Assembly: GCA_030530315.1 (NCBI GenBank)
Contig: JAUMVG010000039.1
Location: 1-33,698 of the forward strand
Length of the DNA stretch: 33,698 nucleotides
Reading direction: 5' to 3'
Origin: Clostridia bacterium
GTDB taxonomy: Bacteria; Bacillota; Clostridia; Christensenellales; Aristaeellaceae
This document shows, in pieces, positions 18,251-26,883 of the stretch. Within the stretch, counting starts at the first letter, position 1, and each line of letters begins with the position of its first letter. The notes below the pieces were generated by a model. That model had not been told where the DNA came from. It was given only the letters and a program-made list of their open reading frames with translations, and made no database searches. The position numbers and the translations under genes were made by a program.

Positions 18251-20020
18251 TCACTGGAACTGGGCGCTGTAGAGCTGATAGTAGAAGCCCTTCGAGCGCA
18301 TCAGGGATTCATGGGTGCCCTGCTCCACCACGTCGCCGTGGTTCAGCACGAGGATCAAATCGGCATTTTGGATGGTGGACAGCCGGTGGGCGATGACAAA
18401 GCAGGTCTTGTTCTCCATCAGGCTGCGCATGGCCCGCTGGATTTCCCGCTCGGTGCTGGTGTCCACGTTGGAGGTGGCCTCGTCCAGGATCAGCATGTGG
18501 GTATTATACAGCATGGCCCGAGCGATGGTCAACAGCTGCTTCTGTCCCTTGGAGATGTTGCCGCCGTCCTCGCTGATCACCGTCTGGTAACCCTCGGGCA
18601 GCCGCATGATGAAGGGATGGATGTGGGCGGCCTTCGCCGCCGCGACCACTTCCTCCAGGGTGGCGTTCTCCTTGCCGTAGGCGATGTTTTCGAAGATCGT
18701 GCCCTTGAACACCCAGGTATCCTGGAGCACCATGGCGTAGGCCCCGCGCAGGCTGGCCCGGGTGAGGTCGCGCACGTCGTGGCCGTCCAGCAGTATGCGC
18801 CCCTCATCCACGTCGTAGAAGCGCATCAGCAGGTTGATGATGGTGGTCTTGCCCGCGCCGGTGGGCCCGACGATGGCGATCATCCGTCCCGCGTCCGCCT
18901 TCAGGCTCAGGTCGCGTATGATCCGCCTGCCCGGGTCGTAGCCGAAGGCCACCCGCTCCATGGCCACGTCGCCCCGCACGTCCTCCAGGGCCAGGGCGCC
19001 CTCCCGGTCCGCCGTCTCCTCCTCCTCGTCCAGCAGCGCAAACACCCGCTCCGCCGCGGACAGGGCCGAGAACAGCTCGTTGATGATGTTGGCGATTTCG
19101 TTGATCGGGCCGGAGAACTTCCGCGAGTAGAGCACAAAGGAGGAGATCTGCCCCAGGGAAATCCTGCCGCCCATATACAGCAGCGACCCCACGATAGCGA
19201 TCAGCGACAGGCCCAGGTTGTTGATGGAGCCCACGGAGGGCCCGATGGTGGTGCCGTAGTAGTCGGCGTCGTAGTAGGCCGCGGCGGCGTCTCCGTTGAT
19301 GCCGTCGAAGCGCTCCTCCACCCCGTTTTCATAGGTGTAGGCCAATATCGTCTTCTGCCCGGTGAGCATTTCCTCGACAAAGCCGTTCATCACGCCGTAC
19401 ATCTTCGAGCGCTTTGAAAAGCGGGGCTGGGTGATCTTCCTCATCTTTGTGGTATAGAGGATGGCCACCGGCACCGGGATGAGGGCCACTGCCGCCAGCG
19501 GCGGCGAGAGGACGATCATCATGGCCACGGAGCCGGCCACCGTCACAAGGCTTGTGAGTATGGCGGTGATGTCCGAGGACATGCAGGTGCTGATGACGTC
19601 GATGTCGTAGGACACCCGGCTGATGATGTCGCCCGCCTGATTGTGGTCGAAGAAGCCCACCTTCATCCGCATCAGCTTGTCGAACACGTCCTGCCGCATG
19701 CGCCGGGCCACCCGCTTGCTGATCCTCGTCATCATCACGCTGATGGAGATGGTCAGCAGCGAGGACACTCCGTAGCAGGCCAGCATCCGCAGGGCATAGG
19801 CATAGACCCTGTCGAAGTTCACCCTGCCCGGTCCCGCGGCGGCCTCGTTGATGGCGGAGCCCGCGAGGCTGGGGCCGAGCAGCGAGAGCACGTTGCTCGC
19901 CAGGCACAGCAGGAACACCAGCGCCAGCAGGGGCCGGAAGGCGCCGAGGTAGGCGACCAGCCTGCGCAGCGCGCCCCTGGCGTCCTTCGGCTTCTTCATC
20001 ACCGAATCCCGCGCCGCCAT
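18251..20020 (-). CDS. ABC exporter half-transporter, subunit with catalytic Walker B Glu
   Basis: This 589-aa membrane-ATPase fusion has six transmembrane helices (about 28-320) and a C-terminal nucleotide-binding domain. That domain has Walker A GPTGAGKTT, Walker B LILDEATS and an H-loop AHRLST. The signature is a non-canonical ISKGQKQ. Together with the upstream partner it forms a heterodimeric multidrug- or lipid-type exporter (BmrCD/TM287-288-like). The partner supplies the intact FSGGQ signature for the site that uses this subunit's catalytic Glu. The ATG overlaps the partner's stop by one base. Confidence 0.92.
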   Translation of the reverse strand: MAARDSVMKKPKDARGALRRLVAYLGAFRPLLALVFLLCLASNVLSLLGPSLAGSAINEAAAGPGRVNFDRVYAYALRMLACYGVSSLLTISISVMMTRISKRVARRMRQDVFDKLMRMKVGFFDHNQAGDIISRVSYDIDVISTCMSSDITAILTSLVTVAGSVAMMIVLSPPLAAVALIPVPVAILYTTKMRKITQPRFSKRSKMYGVMNGFVEEMLTGQKTILAYTYENGVEERFDGINGDAAAAYYDADYYGTTIGPSVGSINNLGLSLIAIVGSLLYMGGRISLGQISSFVLYSRKFSGPINEIANIINELFSALSAAERVFALLDEEEETADREGALALEDVRGDVAMERVAFGYDPGRRIIRDLSLKADAGRMIAIVGPTGAGKTTIINLLMRFYDVDEGRILLDGHDVRDLTRASLRGAYAMVLQDTWVFKGTIFENIAYGKENATLEEVVAAAKAAHIHPFIMRLPEGYQTVISEDGGNISKGQKQLLTIARAMLYNTHMLILDEATSNVDTSTEREIQRAMRSLMENKTCFVIAHRLSTIQNADLILVLNHGDVVEQGTHESLMRSKGFYYQLYSAQFQ

Positions 20021-21795
20021 TACGCCACCTCCCCCATCTGCGACTGGTAGATGTCCCGGTAGACGGGGCAGGTCTCAAGCAGCTGCTCGTGGGTGCCGCA
20101 GCCGATCATGCGGCCCTCGTCCAGCACGAGGATGTTGTCCAGCGACATGATGGAGCTGACGCGCTGGGCGATGACCAGGGTCGTGGCGCGGCTGTGATGC
20201 TCGCGGATGGCCCGGCGCAGCGCCGCGTCAGTGCGGTAGTCCAGTGCGCTGGAGGCGTCGTCCAGGATCAGGATCTCCGGGTCGGCGGCCAGGGCCCTGG
20301 CGATCAGCAGGCGCTGGCGCTGGCCGCCGGAGAAGTTCGCGCCCTGTATGGCGGCGCGGTGGTCGTAGCCGTCCTCGTAGGCTTCGACGAACTCCGCCGC
20401 CATGGCGTCCCCGGCGGCGCGGCGCACCGCATCCTCCGGGATGTCCCGGCCAAAGTCGATGTTCCCCCGGACGGAATCCACGAACACCACGTCGTTCTGG
20501 AACACCACGCCGAACTTGCGGTGCAATTCGTCCTTCCCATAGGTGCGCACGTCCCTGCCGTCCACGAACACGTGGCCCTGCTGGGGGTCGTAGAAGCGCA
20601 TCAGCAGGTTGACGATGGTCGTCTTGCCGCTGCCGGTCGCGCCGATGATGCCCAGGGAGCCGCCCTTCTTCACGGCAAAGTCGATGTCGTCCAGCGCCTT
20701 CTGGCGGCTGGAGCCGGCGAAGCGGGCGCCGTCGTCCGCGACCGGCCCGCCCTGCCCGGCATCTTCGTCGTAGTTGAAGCTGACGTGGTCGAACACCAGG
20801 AAGCCCTCCCGGTCGGTCCGGGCTGCCTCGGCCTCGGGAATCGGCGGCAGCGCTTCCGGCGCGTGGATGACGGCGGCGATGCGCTTGGCTGAGGCGTTGG
20901 CCTTGGACAGCATCATGAAGATCCGGTTCAAGCCCATGACGCCCATCATGATCATGTTGAAGTAGGTCAAGAAGGCGAGTATGACGCCGGGCCGCGTGAC
21001 GCCCGAGTTCACCCGGCGCGCGCCGAACACCACCACCAGCGTGAGGCCGACGTTCAAAAACAGCGTCACGATGGGCCCGGGCAGCGCCATGACGATGCCC
21101 GCGCGGGTGTCCCGGGTGGCGGCGGTCTCGTTGACGGCCCTGAACCGGCGCATCTCGTAGTCCTCCTTGGACAGCGCCTTCACCACGCGGATGCCGGTGA
21201 TGTTCTCCCGCATCACGCGCACCATGTCATCCAGCCCCTGCTGGACCTTGTCATACAGCGGGATGCCCCGCATGGAGATGCCGATGACCAGCGCGATCAG
21301 CACCGGGGCCATGACGCACAGTATGGCGGCGAGGCCCCGGTCCATCAGAAGGGTGATCAGTATGCCGCCCATCAGCAGAAACGGCGCGCGGATGCCGATG
21401 GTCTGGCTGGCCTGTATGAAGCTCTGCACGTTGTAGGAATCGGAGGTCATCCGGGAGGTGATCGACGGCAGGCCAAAGGCGTCCATCTGCCCGCCGGACA
21501 GGTTCAGGGAGGCGTGGAACAGGTCCCGCCGGATCTCGAAGGTGCTCTCCCGGGCGACGCGCACGCTCAGTCGGTTGGCCGTGACATTCACGGCGCGCAC
21601 AAACACCGCCAGGGCGATCATCGCGCCGCCCCACAGGTACACCAGCCCCCGCTGCCGCGTCGGCGCGACGGTGTCGATCAGGTATTCCAGCACGGAAGGG
21701 ATCAGCAGCTCGCCCAGCGTGCCAATGAGCTTGACGAGCATGACGGCGGCGATCAGCCACCGGCGCTTCTTCAGATAAGGCAGTATCGCTTTCAC
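20020..21795 (-). CDS. ABC exporter half-transporter, subunit with degenerate ATP site
   Basis: This membrane-ATPase fusion of about 591 aa has Walker A GATGSGKTT, a good signature FSGGQRQR, a Walker B ending in Asp (LILDDASS) and Gln in place of the H-loop His (IAQRVSS). These changes mark the non-hydrolysing site of heterodimeric exporters. The start is uncertain: GTG 21795 (VKAILPYLKK) has AGAGGA at good spacing, while ATG 21813 and 21882 lack clear sites. It is the first gene of a probable four-gene minus-strand operon (two ABC subunits, deformylase-like protein, dehydrogenase). Confidence 0.9.
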   Translation of the reverse strand: MKAILPYLKKRRWLIAAVMLVKLIGTLGELLIPSVLEYLIDTVAPTRQRGLVYLWGGAMIALAVFVRAVNVTANRLSVRVARESTFEIRRDLFHASLNLSGGQMDAFGLPSITSRMTSDSYNVQSFIQASQTIGIRAPFLLMGGILITLLMDRGLAAILCVMAPVLIALVIGISMRGIPLYDKVQQGLDDMVRVMRENITGIRVVKALSKEDYEMRRFRAVNETAATRDTRAGIVMALPGPIVTLFLNVGLTLVVVFGARRVNSGVTRPGVILAFLTYFNMIMMGVMGLNRIFMMLSKANASAKRIAAVIHAPEALPPIPEAEAARTDREGFLVFDHVSFNYDEDAGQGGPVADDGARFAGSSRQKALDDIDFAVKKGGSLGIIGATGSGKTTIVNLLMRFYDPQQGHVFVDGRDVRTYGKDELHRKFGVVFQNDVVFVDSVRGNIDFGRDIPEDAVRRAAGDAMAAEFVEAYEDGYDHRAAIQGANFSGGQRQRLLIARALAADPEILILDDASSALDYRTDAALRRAIREHHSRATTLVIAQRVSSIMSLDNILVLDEGRMIGCGTHEQLLETCPVYRDIYQSQMGEVA

Positions 21796-21981
21796 GGCTC
21801 GTCCTCTCACCATTCTGTATTGCGGAAATCCCTCCGCTTCCTTCGAGTATAATTTGGATTTGAAAAGCGGTCCCGGCGCCAAATGTTAAAAAACTCGATC
21901 TTTTCACGGCTTCAAAGCGCCAGTAACGCGCCTCGGGAAATGCCGAAACCGGGCACTGGCGGCGCGCCAAAGGCCGTCATT

Positions 21982-22653
21982 TCACGCCCAGGTGAAGTTC
22001 TCCTCCCCGGCAGCGAGGGCGAAGTGACACTTGACGATGCCCAGGTCGACCTTCAGGTTCGTTCCGAGGCGGCCGGCTCTGGCCGTCACCCGGTCGCCGC
22101 TGCGCTCAAAGCGGAACCTCTGCTGGTTGACCGCCGTGGGCGCGAGCAGCGCCGCCTCGACGCCCCGCCTGTACCACTCCGGCGCGTCCGCCGCGGATGC
22201 GTCGCTGACCTCGGCGGCGGACTTGCTCCGGCGGGGACTGCCCTGGGTCCTTCCGTAGCCGAGGGAGATGATGATGACCTCCCGCTCTCCTGGCGCGACG
22301 ACCGCCCGGCTCTTCCCATGGGTCAGCGCCACCCAGCAGGTGTTCAAGCCCAGCTCCTGGGCCCTGAGCACCAGCTTTTCGCCATAGTACCCGCAGCGCT
22401 CCTCCAGGCTCTCGCCCTTCCTGCCGACCAGGGCGATGTAGTTCTTCGCGTTTTCAAACCTCCCGTAGCGCGCCAGGCGGGAGTTGAAGCACTCCGGCTC
22501 ATCGTACAGGATCTGCATGTTCAGACCGCTTTCGCGATTCAGCTCCGCCGCGAAGGCATCCAGTTGGTCCCTCACCTCCCGGGGAATGGGCTTGTCCAGG
22601 TATTGCCGCACGCTGTGGCGGCTGCGCATAATCTCCATGATCCCTTCGTTCAT
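21982..22653 (-). CDS. Nitroreductase-family flavoprotein (TM1586-like)
   Basis: This 223-aa FMN-dependent oxidoreductase begins with IMEIMRSRHSVRQY, the phosphate-binding segment of nitroreductases. A central GYYGEKLVLRAQELGLNTCWVAL is typical, as is the VNQQRFRFER segment near the C-terminus. Size and pattern fit the single-chain TM1586-type subfamily. ATG 22653 is the likely start, with AGGA about 11 nt upstream; a GTG at 22662 is possible. It has its own extended -10 promoter and is divergent from the ECF S component. Confidence 0.82.
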   Translation of the reverse strand: MNEGIMEIMRSRHSVRQYLDKPIPREVRDQLDAFAAELNRESGLNMQILYDEPECFNSRLARYGRFENAKNYIALVGRKGESLEERCGYYGEKLVLRAQELGLNTCWVALTHGKSRAVVAPGEREVIIISLGYGRTQGSPRRSKSAAEVSDASAADAPEWYRRGVEAALLAPTAVNQQRFRFERSGDRVTARAGRLGTNLKVDLGIVKCHFALAAGEENFTWA

Positions 22654-22722
22654 GGTTCGCACCGTCCTCTCTCTTGTCCTCGCGCTCCGACCGTCCGGCC
22701 AGCACCGGCGGTATTTTTGTTC

Positions 22723-22731
22723 ATTATAGCA
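22723..22731 (-). promoter_or_regulatory. Extended -10 promoter element for the nitroreductase gene
   Basis: The minus strand reads TGCTATAAT (22723-22731), 69 nt upstream of the ATG. No convincing -35 is seen. Confidence 0.6.
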
Positions 22732-22815
22732 TATCGTGCCGCATATCGCCAACCCTGCCGGGAAATCGCCTTCCATCCCTATGAAAAACCCGGTTTCCGC
22801 ATTTGCCACCCACCG

Positions 22816-22824
22816 TGATATAAT
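22816..22824 (+). promoter_or_regulatory. Extended -10 promoter element for the ECF S component gene
   Basis: The plus strand reads TGATATAAT (22816-22824), followed by an 87-nt leader. A TTGCCA lies too close to serve as -35. I see no thiamine, riboflavin or cobalamin riboswitch core in the leader. Confidence 0.62.
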
Positions 22825-22911
22825 GACAGTGTGGCCGGGACGACGCCCTTCCCGCCGGGAATCCCATCCGACGGCGTTTTGCGACCAATCACAGCCATGA
22901 GGAGGATCACC

Positions 22912-23448
22912 ATGTCCGACAATACGAAAAAGCTCTGCCTGATCGCGGTAGGCATCGCCCTGTTTGTGACGCTGAGCCTTTGCCTGCAGGTGCCCGTGTT
23001 TGAAAACTACTATCTCTGCCTCGGCTACGTGGTGATGGCGGTCTACTGCTATTCCTTCGGGACCCTCGCCGGAACCGCGGCAGGCTGCCTGGGCGTGGTG
23101 CTCTACTGCCTGCTGATCAGCGGGCTCCGCGGCATGCCGGGCTGGACGCTGGGCAACCTGGTGATCGGCATCCTGCTGGGGCTGACCTTCCGCATCACAA
23201 AGCCCATGAAGAACCTTCTGCTGAAGACGGCGATCGACGCCTTTGCCATCGTCGCCGCCACCGCCCTGGGCATCCTCGTCGGCAAGTCCCTCGTGGAATG
23301 CCTGCTGTACGCCCAGCCCTTCCTCGTCCGGGCGGGCAAGAACCTGTACGCGTTTGTGGCGGACATTGTCGTTCTGCTGGTAAGCCTTCCCATCTGCATG
23401 ACGCTGGACGGCGTGGCGAAGCGGATGTTCCCGGGCCTTGTGAAGTGA
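22912..23448 (+). CDS. ECF transporter S component-like membrane protein
   Basis: This 178-aa hydrophobic protein has about five or six membrane segments and the GNLVIGILLGLTFRI stretch found in ECF S components. These bind a vitamin or small molecule and dock on a shared EcfA-EcfA'-EcfT module, which is not in the window. ATG 22912 is preferred because GAGGAGG lies 6 nt upstream; upstream in-frame starts lack a site. It is followed by an intrinsic terminator. The substrate is not identified. Confidence 0.75.
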   Translation: MSDNTKKLCLIAVGIALFVTLSLCLQVPVFENYYLCLGYVVMAVYCYSFGTLAGTAAGCLGVVLYCLLISGLRGMPGWTLGNLVIGILLGLTFRITKPMKNLLLKTAIDAFAIVAATALGILVGKSLVECLLYAQPFLVRAGKNLYAFVADIVVLLVSLPICMTLDGVAKRMFPGLVK

Positions 23449-23857
23449 CGCGCCCAAGGCCCCGCCCCGGTTTGAACCCGGCGCCGCGGTCGACGCGGCC
23501 GCATAATCTGAAAAAGCGCAGGATTTCTTTCCAGGTCCTCCGCTTTTTTTGTATAGAGGGTAGCAATTCTGTGTAATTTATGCTATATTTCTATTGATAT
23601 AGTGCAGTTCCATGCCATGATGGCCGCGCAGCCGCTGCAGGGGCAGATCAGGGAACCACTGCCCGTCGCCAACGAAAAGACCTGTCGGGACGGCCCGGTC
23701 GGCATCGACACCCGCGCATTCCAGGTCCTTGGACGCGCGAACGGCCTGACGCATGATGACAGGTCCGCGCTGGAGACTCAATAGCGCCGTGCCGCGGCCC
23801 CGACGCCGTCGGCACGCTCAAATTGCCATCACACACTACATTCAGGGGGAGAAAGCA
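23449..23857. other. 409-nt gap: terminator, promoter candidates and long untranslated leader
   Basis: The first 100 nt hold the ECF gene terminator. An AT-rich stretch (about 23551-23610) has two possible extended -10 boxes, TGCTATATT (23581-23589) and TGATATAGT (23595-23603), without good -35 boxes. From there about 250 nt of GC-rich sequence leads to the flavoprotein start. It includes a GC-rich 7-bp hairpin (CGTGCCG...CGGCACG, about 23788-23816). Short open frames on both strands lack ribosome sites and recognisable similarity. Confidence 0.5.
23511..23550 (+). terminator. Rho-independent terminator after the ECF S component
   Basis: AAAAAGCG (23511-23518) pairs with CGCTTTTT (from 23541). 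An inner AGGA (23520-23523) pairs with TCCT (23536-23539). The stem ends in a run of seven T. This is a convincing intrinsic terminator. Confidence 0.88.
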
Positions 23858-26662
23858 ATGAAGAAACAGAAGAACCGCATGTCCAACGCCTCCGACTTCC
23901 GTCAGGCCCCGAATTATACGGCCCCAGACAAGGAGAAAGAGGCCCTCATCCTCAAGCTCGGCATGATGATCACCGACCGCTACCTGGTCAAGTACACCCG
24001 CAGCATGAAGACCGACGACCCGGAATACTGGGCGCTGGACGCGGTCATCACCAAGGAAGAGGCGAAGTTCCTGCTGAACTTCAAGAAGACCCGCGTGCCC
24101 TATGATGTCGAGACCCTGGCGCAGATGAACGGCATGTCCGTGGAGGACTGTCAGAAGATGGTCGACCACCTGGTATGGGTGGGCCTGATCGAGATGAACC
24201 GCGAGAATACCGACCATCACAAGCAGTACAACGTGCCCATCTTCGTGCCCGGCTCGGCGGAGTTCATGATGATGAACGACAAGCTGACCGAGGAGCACCC
24301 CCAGCTGGCCACCTTCTTCAACCTGATGACCCAAATGCCCCTGGAGAACATCACCCAGATGGTGCCTCCGGGAGGCAGCGGCGTGGGCATGCACGTGATC
24401 CCCGTGGAGAAGGCCATCGAGCACGAGAACCAGTCCGTCTCCGTGGAACACATCTCCCACTGGCTGAGCAAGTACGACAAGTACAGCGTGGGCCAGTGCA
24501 CCTGCCGCAAGCAGCAGACCATGCGCGGCGAGGGCAGCGGCCAGATCAACGGCGAGTTCTGCATGGGCGTGGGCGACATGGCCGAGTATTGCGTGGACAG
24601 GGGCATGGGCCGCTACATCAGCTATGAGGAGGCCCTGGAGCTGCTGGAGCGGGCCGAGCGCCACGGCTTCGTGCACCAGATCACCAACATCGACGGCGAG
24701 GACAAGATCGTCGCCATCTGCAACTGCGCCGCCGGCGTGTGCAACGCTCTGCGCACCTCCCAGCTGTACAACACCCCCAACATGTCCGCCTCCGCCTACC
24801 GGGCCCACGTTCAGACCGACAAGTGTGTGGCCTGCGGCAAATGCGTGGAGGTCTGTCCCGTGGGCGCGGCGAAGCTGGGCCAGAAGCTGTGCAAAAAGAA
24901 CGGCGAGAAGGTCCTCTATCCCCTCAGCGAGCTGCCCGACGCCACCAAGTGGGGCGCGGACAAGTGGAACCCCAACTACCGCGAGGACGCCAAGATCAAC
25001 TGCTACGACACCGGCACCGCCCCCTGCAAGACCGCTTGTCCCGCCCACCTGGCCATCCAGGGCTACGTGAAGATGGCGAAGGAGGGCCGCTACGCCGAGG
25101 CGCTGCAGCTGATCAAGCAGGACAACCCGCTGCCCGCGGTCTGCGGCGCGATCTGCAACCGCCGCTGCGAGGACGCCTGCACCCGCGGCACCGTGGACGA
25201 CCCGGTGGCCATCGACGAGATCAAGAAGTTCATCGCCGCCCAGGAGCTGCACGCCGACAAGCGCTTCATTCCCATCTGTGAGAAGGACGACGGCGGCATG
25301 TGGGGCCCGGACTATAAGATGGCCGTGATCGGCGCGGGCCCCGCGGGCCTGTCCTGCGCCTATTACCTGCGCACCCGGGGCTACGACGTGACCGTGTTCG
25401 AGCGCGAGCAGCGGCCTGGCGGCATGCTGCTGAACGGCATCCCCAACTTCCGCCTGGAGAAGGACGTGCTGGAGGCGGAGATCGACGTGCTGCGCCAGAT
25501 GGGCGTCGAATTCCGGTGCGGCGTGGACGTGGGCAAGGACGTCTCCATCCCCGAACTGCGCAGGCAGGGCTACAAGGCCTTCTACCTGGCCATCGGCCTG
25601 CAGGACGGCCGCAAGGCCGGCGTGCCCGGCGAGGACGCCGCGGGCGTGGAGTCCGGCGTGTCCTTCCTGCGCAGGCTGGCCCTGGACAACACCGCGAAGC
25701 TGGAGGGCGACGTGGTGGTGGTCGGCGGCGGCAACGTGGCCGTGGACGTGGCCCGCAGCGCCGTGCGCGCGACTGCCGGCAAGGTGACTATGCTTTGCCT
25801 GGAGGGCGAAAAGGAGATGCCCGCCGCGGACGACGAGGTGGCCGAGGCCAGGGCCGAGGGCATCCAGGTGATGAACGGCTGGGGCCCGAAGGAGATCCTC
25901 ACCGAAGACGGCAAGGTCACGGGCATCGTGTTCAAGCGCTGCACCCGCGTGTATGACGAGAACCACCGCTTCGCGCCGCAGTACGACGAAAGCGACACCA
26001 TCACCCTTCCCTGCGCCAACGTGCTGCAGGCCATCGGCCAGTCCGCCGTCTGGGGCGACCTGCTGAAGGGCACGAAGGTGGAGCTGCGGCCCAACGGCGG
26101 CGTCATCGCCGACCCCGTCACCTTCCAGACCGCCGACCCGGACATCTTCGCCGGCGGCGACATCTACCACGGCGCGCGCTTCGCCATCGACGCCATCGCC
26201 GAGGGCAAGCAGGGCTGCGAATCCATGCACCGCTTCGTGCATCCCGGCCAGTCGCTGACCATCGCCCGGGACCTGCGGCAGTTCGTGGAGCTGGACAAGG
26301 ACGACATCACCCTGCCCTCCTACGACAACGCCAAGCGCCAGGTGCCCGGCAGCACCGGCGTGGAACCCAAGACCACCTTCTCCGACACGCGGCTGCCGCT
26401 GACGGAGGAACAGGTCAAGGCCGAAGCCGCCCGCTGCCTCAGCTGCGGCGCGACCATCGTGGACCAGAACCGCTGCGTCGGCTGCGGCCTGTGCACCACC
26501 CGCTGTGAGTTCGACGCCATCCACCTGACCCGGGACTTCCCCCATGCCAGCGACATGGTGCGCTGCGAGGACAAGCTGCCCAAGGTGGGCGCCTACGCCG
26601 TCAAGCGGGCTTTCAAGATCGCCTTCGGCAAGAAGGGCCCGACCAGCCACACGGCGGAATAA
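23858..26662 (+). CDS. Large FAD/NAD(P) iron-sulfur oxidoreductase, GltD-like core (copy B)
   Basis: This 934-aa paralogue of the protein at 5021-7834 shares the same domain order and is colinear over nearly its whole length. The winged-helix-like segment (about 60-130) is followed by conserved N-terminal cysteines C214, C216, C235, C288, C290 and C295. A 4Fe-4S motif has C323, C326, C329 and C333. The GltD-type Fe-S domain (CYDTGTAPCKTACPAH...CGAICNRRCEDAC) precedes FAD (VIGAGPAGLSCA) and NAD(P) (VVVGGGNVAVDVA) motifs. The C-terminal motif is CVGCGLCTTRCEF. ATG 23858 has GGGGGAG 7 nt upstream; longer readings lack a site. It stands alone between terminators, unlike copy A. The electron partner is unknown. 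Confidence 0.86.
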   Translation: MKKQKNRMSNASDFRQAPNYTAPDKEKEALILKLGMMITDRYLVKYTRSMKTDDPEYWALDAVITKEEAKFLLNFKKTRVPYDVETLAQMNGMSVEDCQKMVDHLVWVGLIEMNRENTDHHKQYNVPIFVPGSAEFMMMNDKLTEEHPQLATFFNLMTQMPLENITQMVPPGGSGVGMHVIPVEKAIEHENQSVSVEHISHWLSKYDKYSVGQCTCRKQQTMRGEGSGQINGEFCMGVGDMAEYCVDRGMGRYISYEEALELLERAERHGFVHQITNIDGEDKIVAICNCAAGVCNALRTSQLYNTPNMSASAYRAHVQTDKCVACGKCVEVCPVGAAKLGQKLCKKNGEKVLYPLSELPDATKWGADKWNPNYREDAKINCYDTGTAPCKTACPAHLAIQGYVKMAKEGRYAEALQLIKQDNPLPAVCGAICNRRCEDACTRGTVDDPVAIDEIKKFIAAQELHADKRFIPICEKDDGGMWGPDYKMAVIGAGPAGLSCAYYLRTRGYDVTVFEREQRPGGMLLNGIPNFRLEKDVLEAEIDVLRQMGVEFRCGVDVGKDVSIPELRRQGYKAFYLAIGLQDGRKAGVPGEDAAGVESGVSFLRRLALDNTAKLEGDVVVVGGGNVAVDVARSAVRATAGKVTMLCLEGEKEMPAADDEVAEARAEGIQVMNGWGPKEILTEDGKVTGIVFKRCTRVYDENHRFAPQYDESDTITLPCANVLQAIGQSAVWGDLLKGTKVELRPNGGVIADPVTFQTADPDIFAGGDIYHGARFAIDAIAEGKQGCESMHRFVHPGQSLTIARDLRQFVELDKDDITLPSYDNAKRQVPGSTGVEPKTTFSDTRLPLTEEQVKAEAARCLSCGATIVDQNRCVGCGLCTTRCEFDAIHLTRDFPHASDMVRCEDKLPKVGAYAVKRAFKIAFGKKGPTSHTAE

Positions 26663-26684
26663 CGTATAGAAGGCAGACAAAAGG

Positions 26685-26720
26685 GGCGCCGCGCATTTCT
26701 GCGCGGCGCCGTTATTTGTT
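26685..26720 (+). terminator. Rho-independent terminator after flavoprotein copy B
   Basis: An 11-bp GC stem (26685-26695 with 26700-26710) with a TTTC loop is followed by GTTATTTGTTCTT, 22 nt after the stop codon. Confidence 0.83.
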
Positions 26721-26772
26721 CTTCACGAATGCTTTTGACAATGAACACAGCTCCCTCTGTCCACAAATGTAC

Positions 26773-26862
26773 AGATCCTTCGCTTCGCAACGCTTGCGCG
26801 AATGCACTGTTCAGGATGACAGGGCTTCGATTCCATGTCATCCTGAACGGAGCGAAGGATCT
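26773..26862. repeat. Palindromic dispersed repeat, copy 3
   Basis: The left arm (26773-26821) starts AGATCCTTCGCTTCG and ends TCAGGATGACA. The right arm (26836-26862) reads TGTCATCCTGAACGG and ends AAGGATCT. The ends match copies 1 and 2. It lies between convergent genes and may add to termination. Confidence 0.78.
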
Positions 26863-26883
26863 TCCTTAAAACGAACGGTCCTG

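Noticed and set aside
21900-21965. Possible terminator after the nitroreductase gene (GCCAGT/ACTGGC pairing)
   Set aside because: The stem is short with a long loop and no T tract, so it is not convincing.
22825-22911. Possible vitamin riboswitch before the ECF S component
   Set aside because: The leader is only 87 nt and none of the conserved TPP, FMN or cobalamin core motifs could be found.
23602-23784. A 60-codon plus-strand frame and a 67-codon minus-strand frame in the leader of flavoprotein copy B
   Set aside because: Neither has a ribosome site or familiar sequence, and they overlap on opposite strands. A leader or decayed DNA is more likely.
23648-26680. A 1010-codon open frame on the minus strand
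   Set aside because: It is antisense to flavoprotein copy B and rich in Val, His, Leu and Gly, as expected from a GC-biased shadow frame. The plus-strand protein has clear domains.
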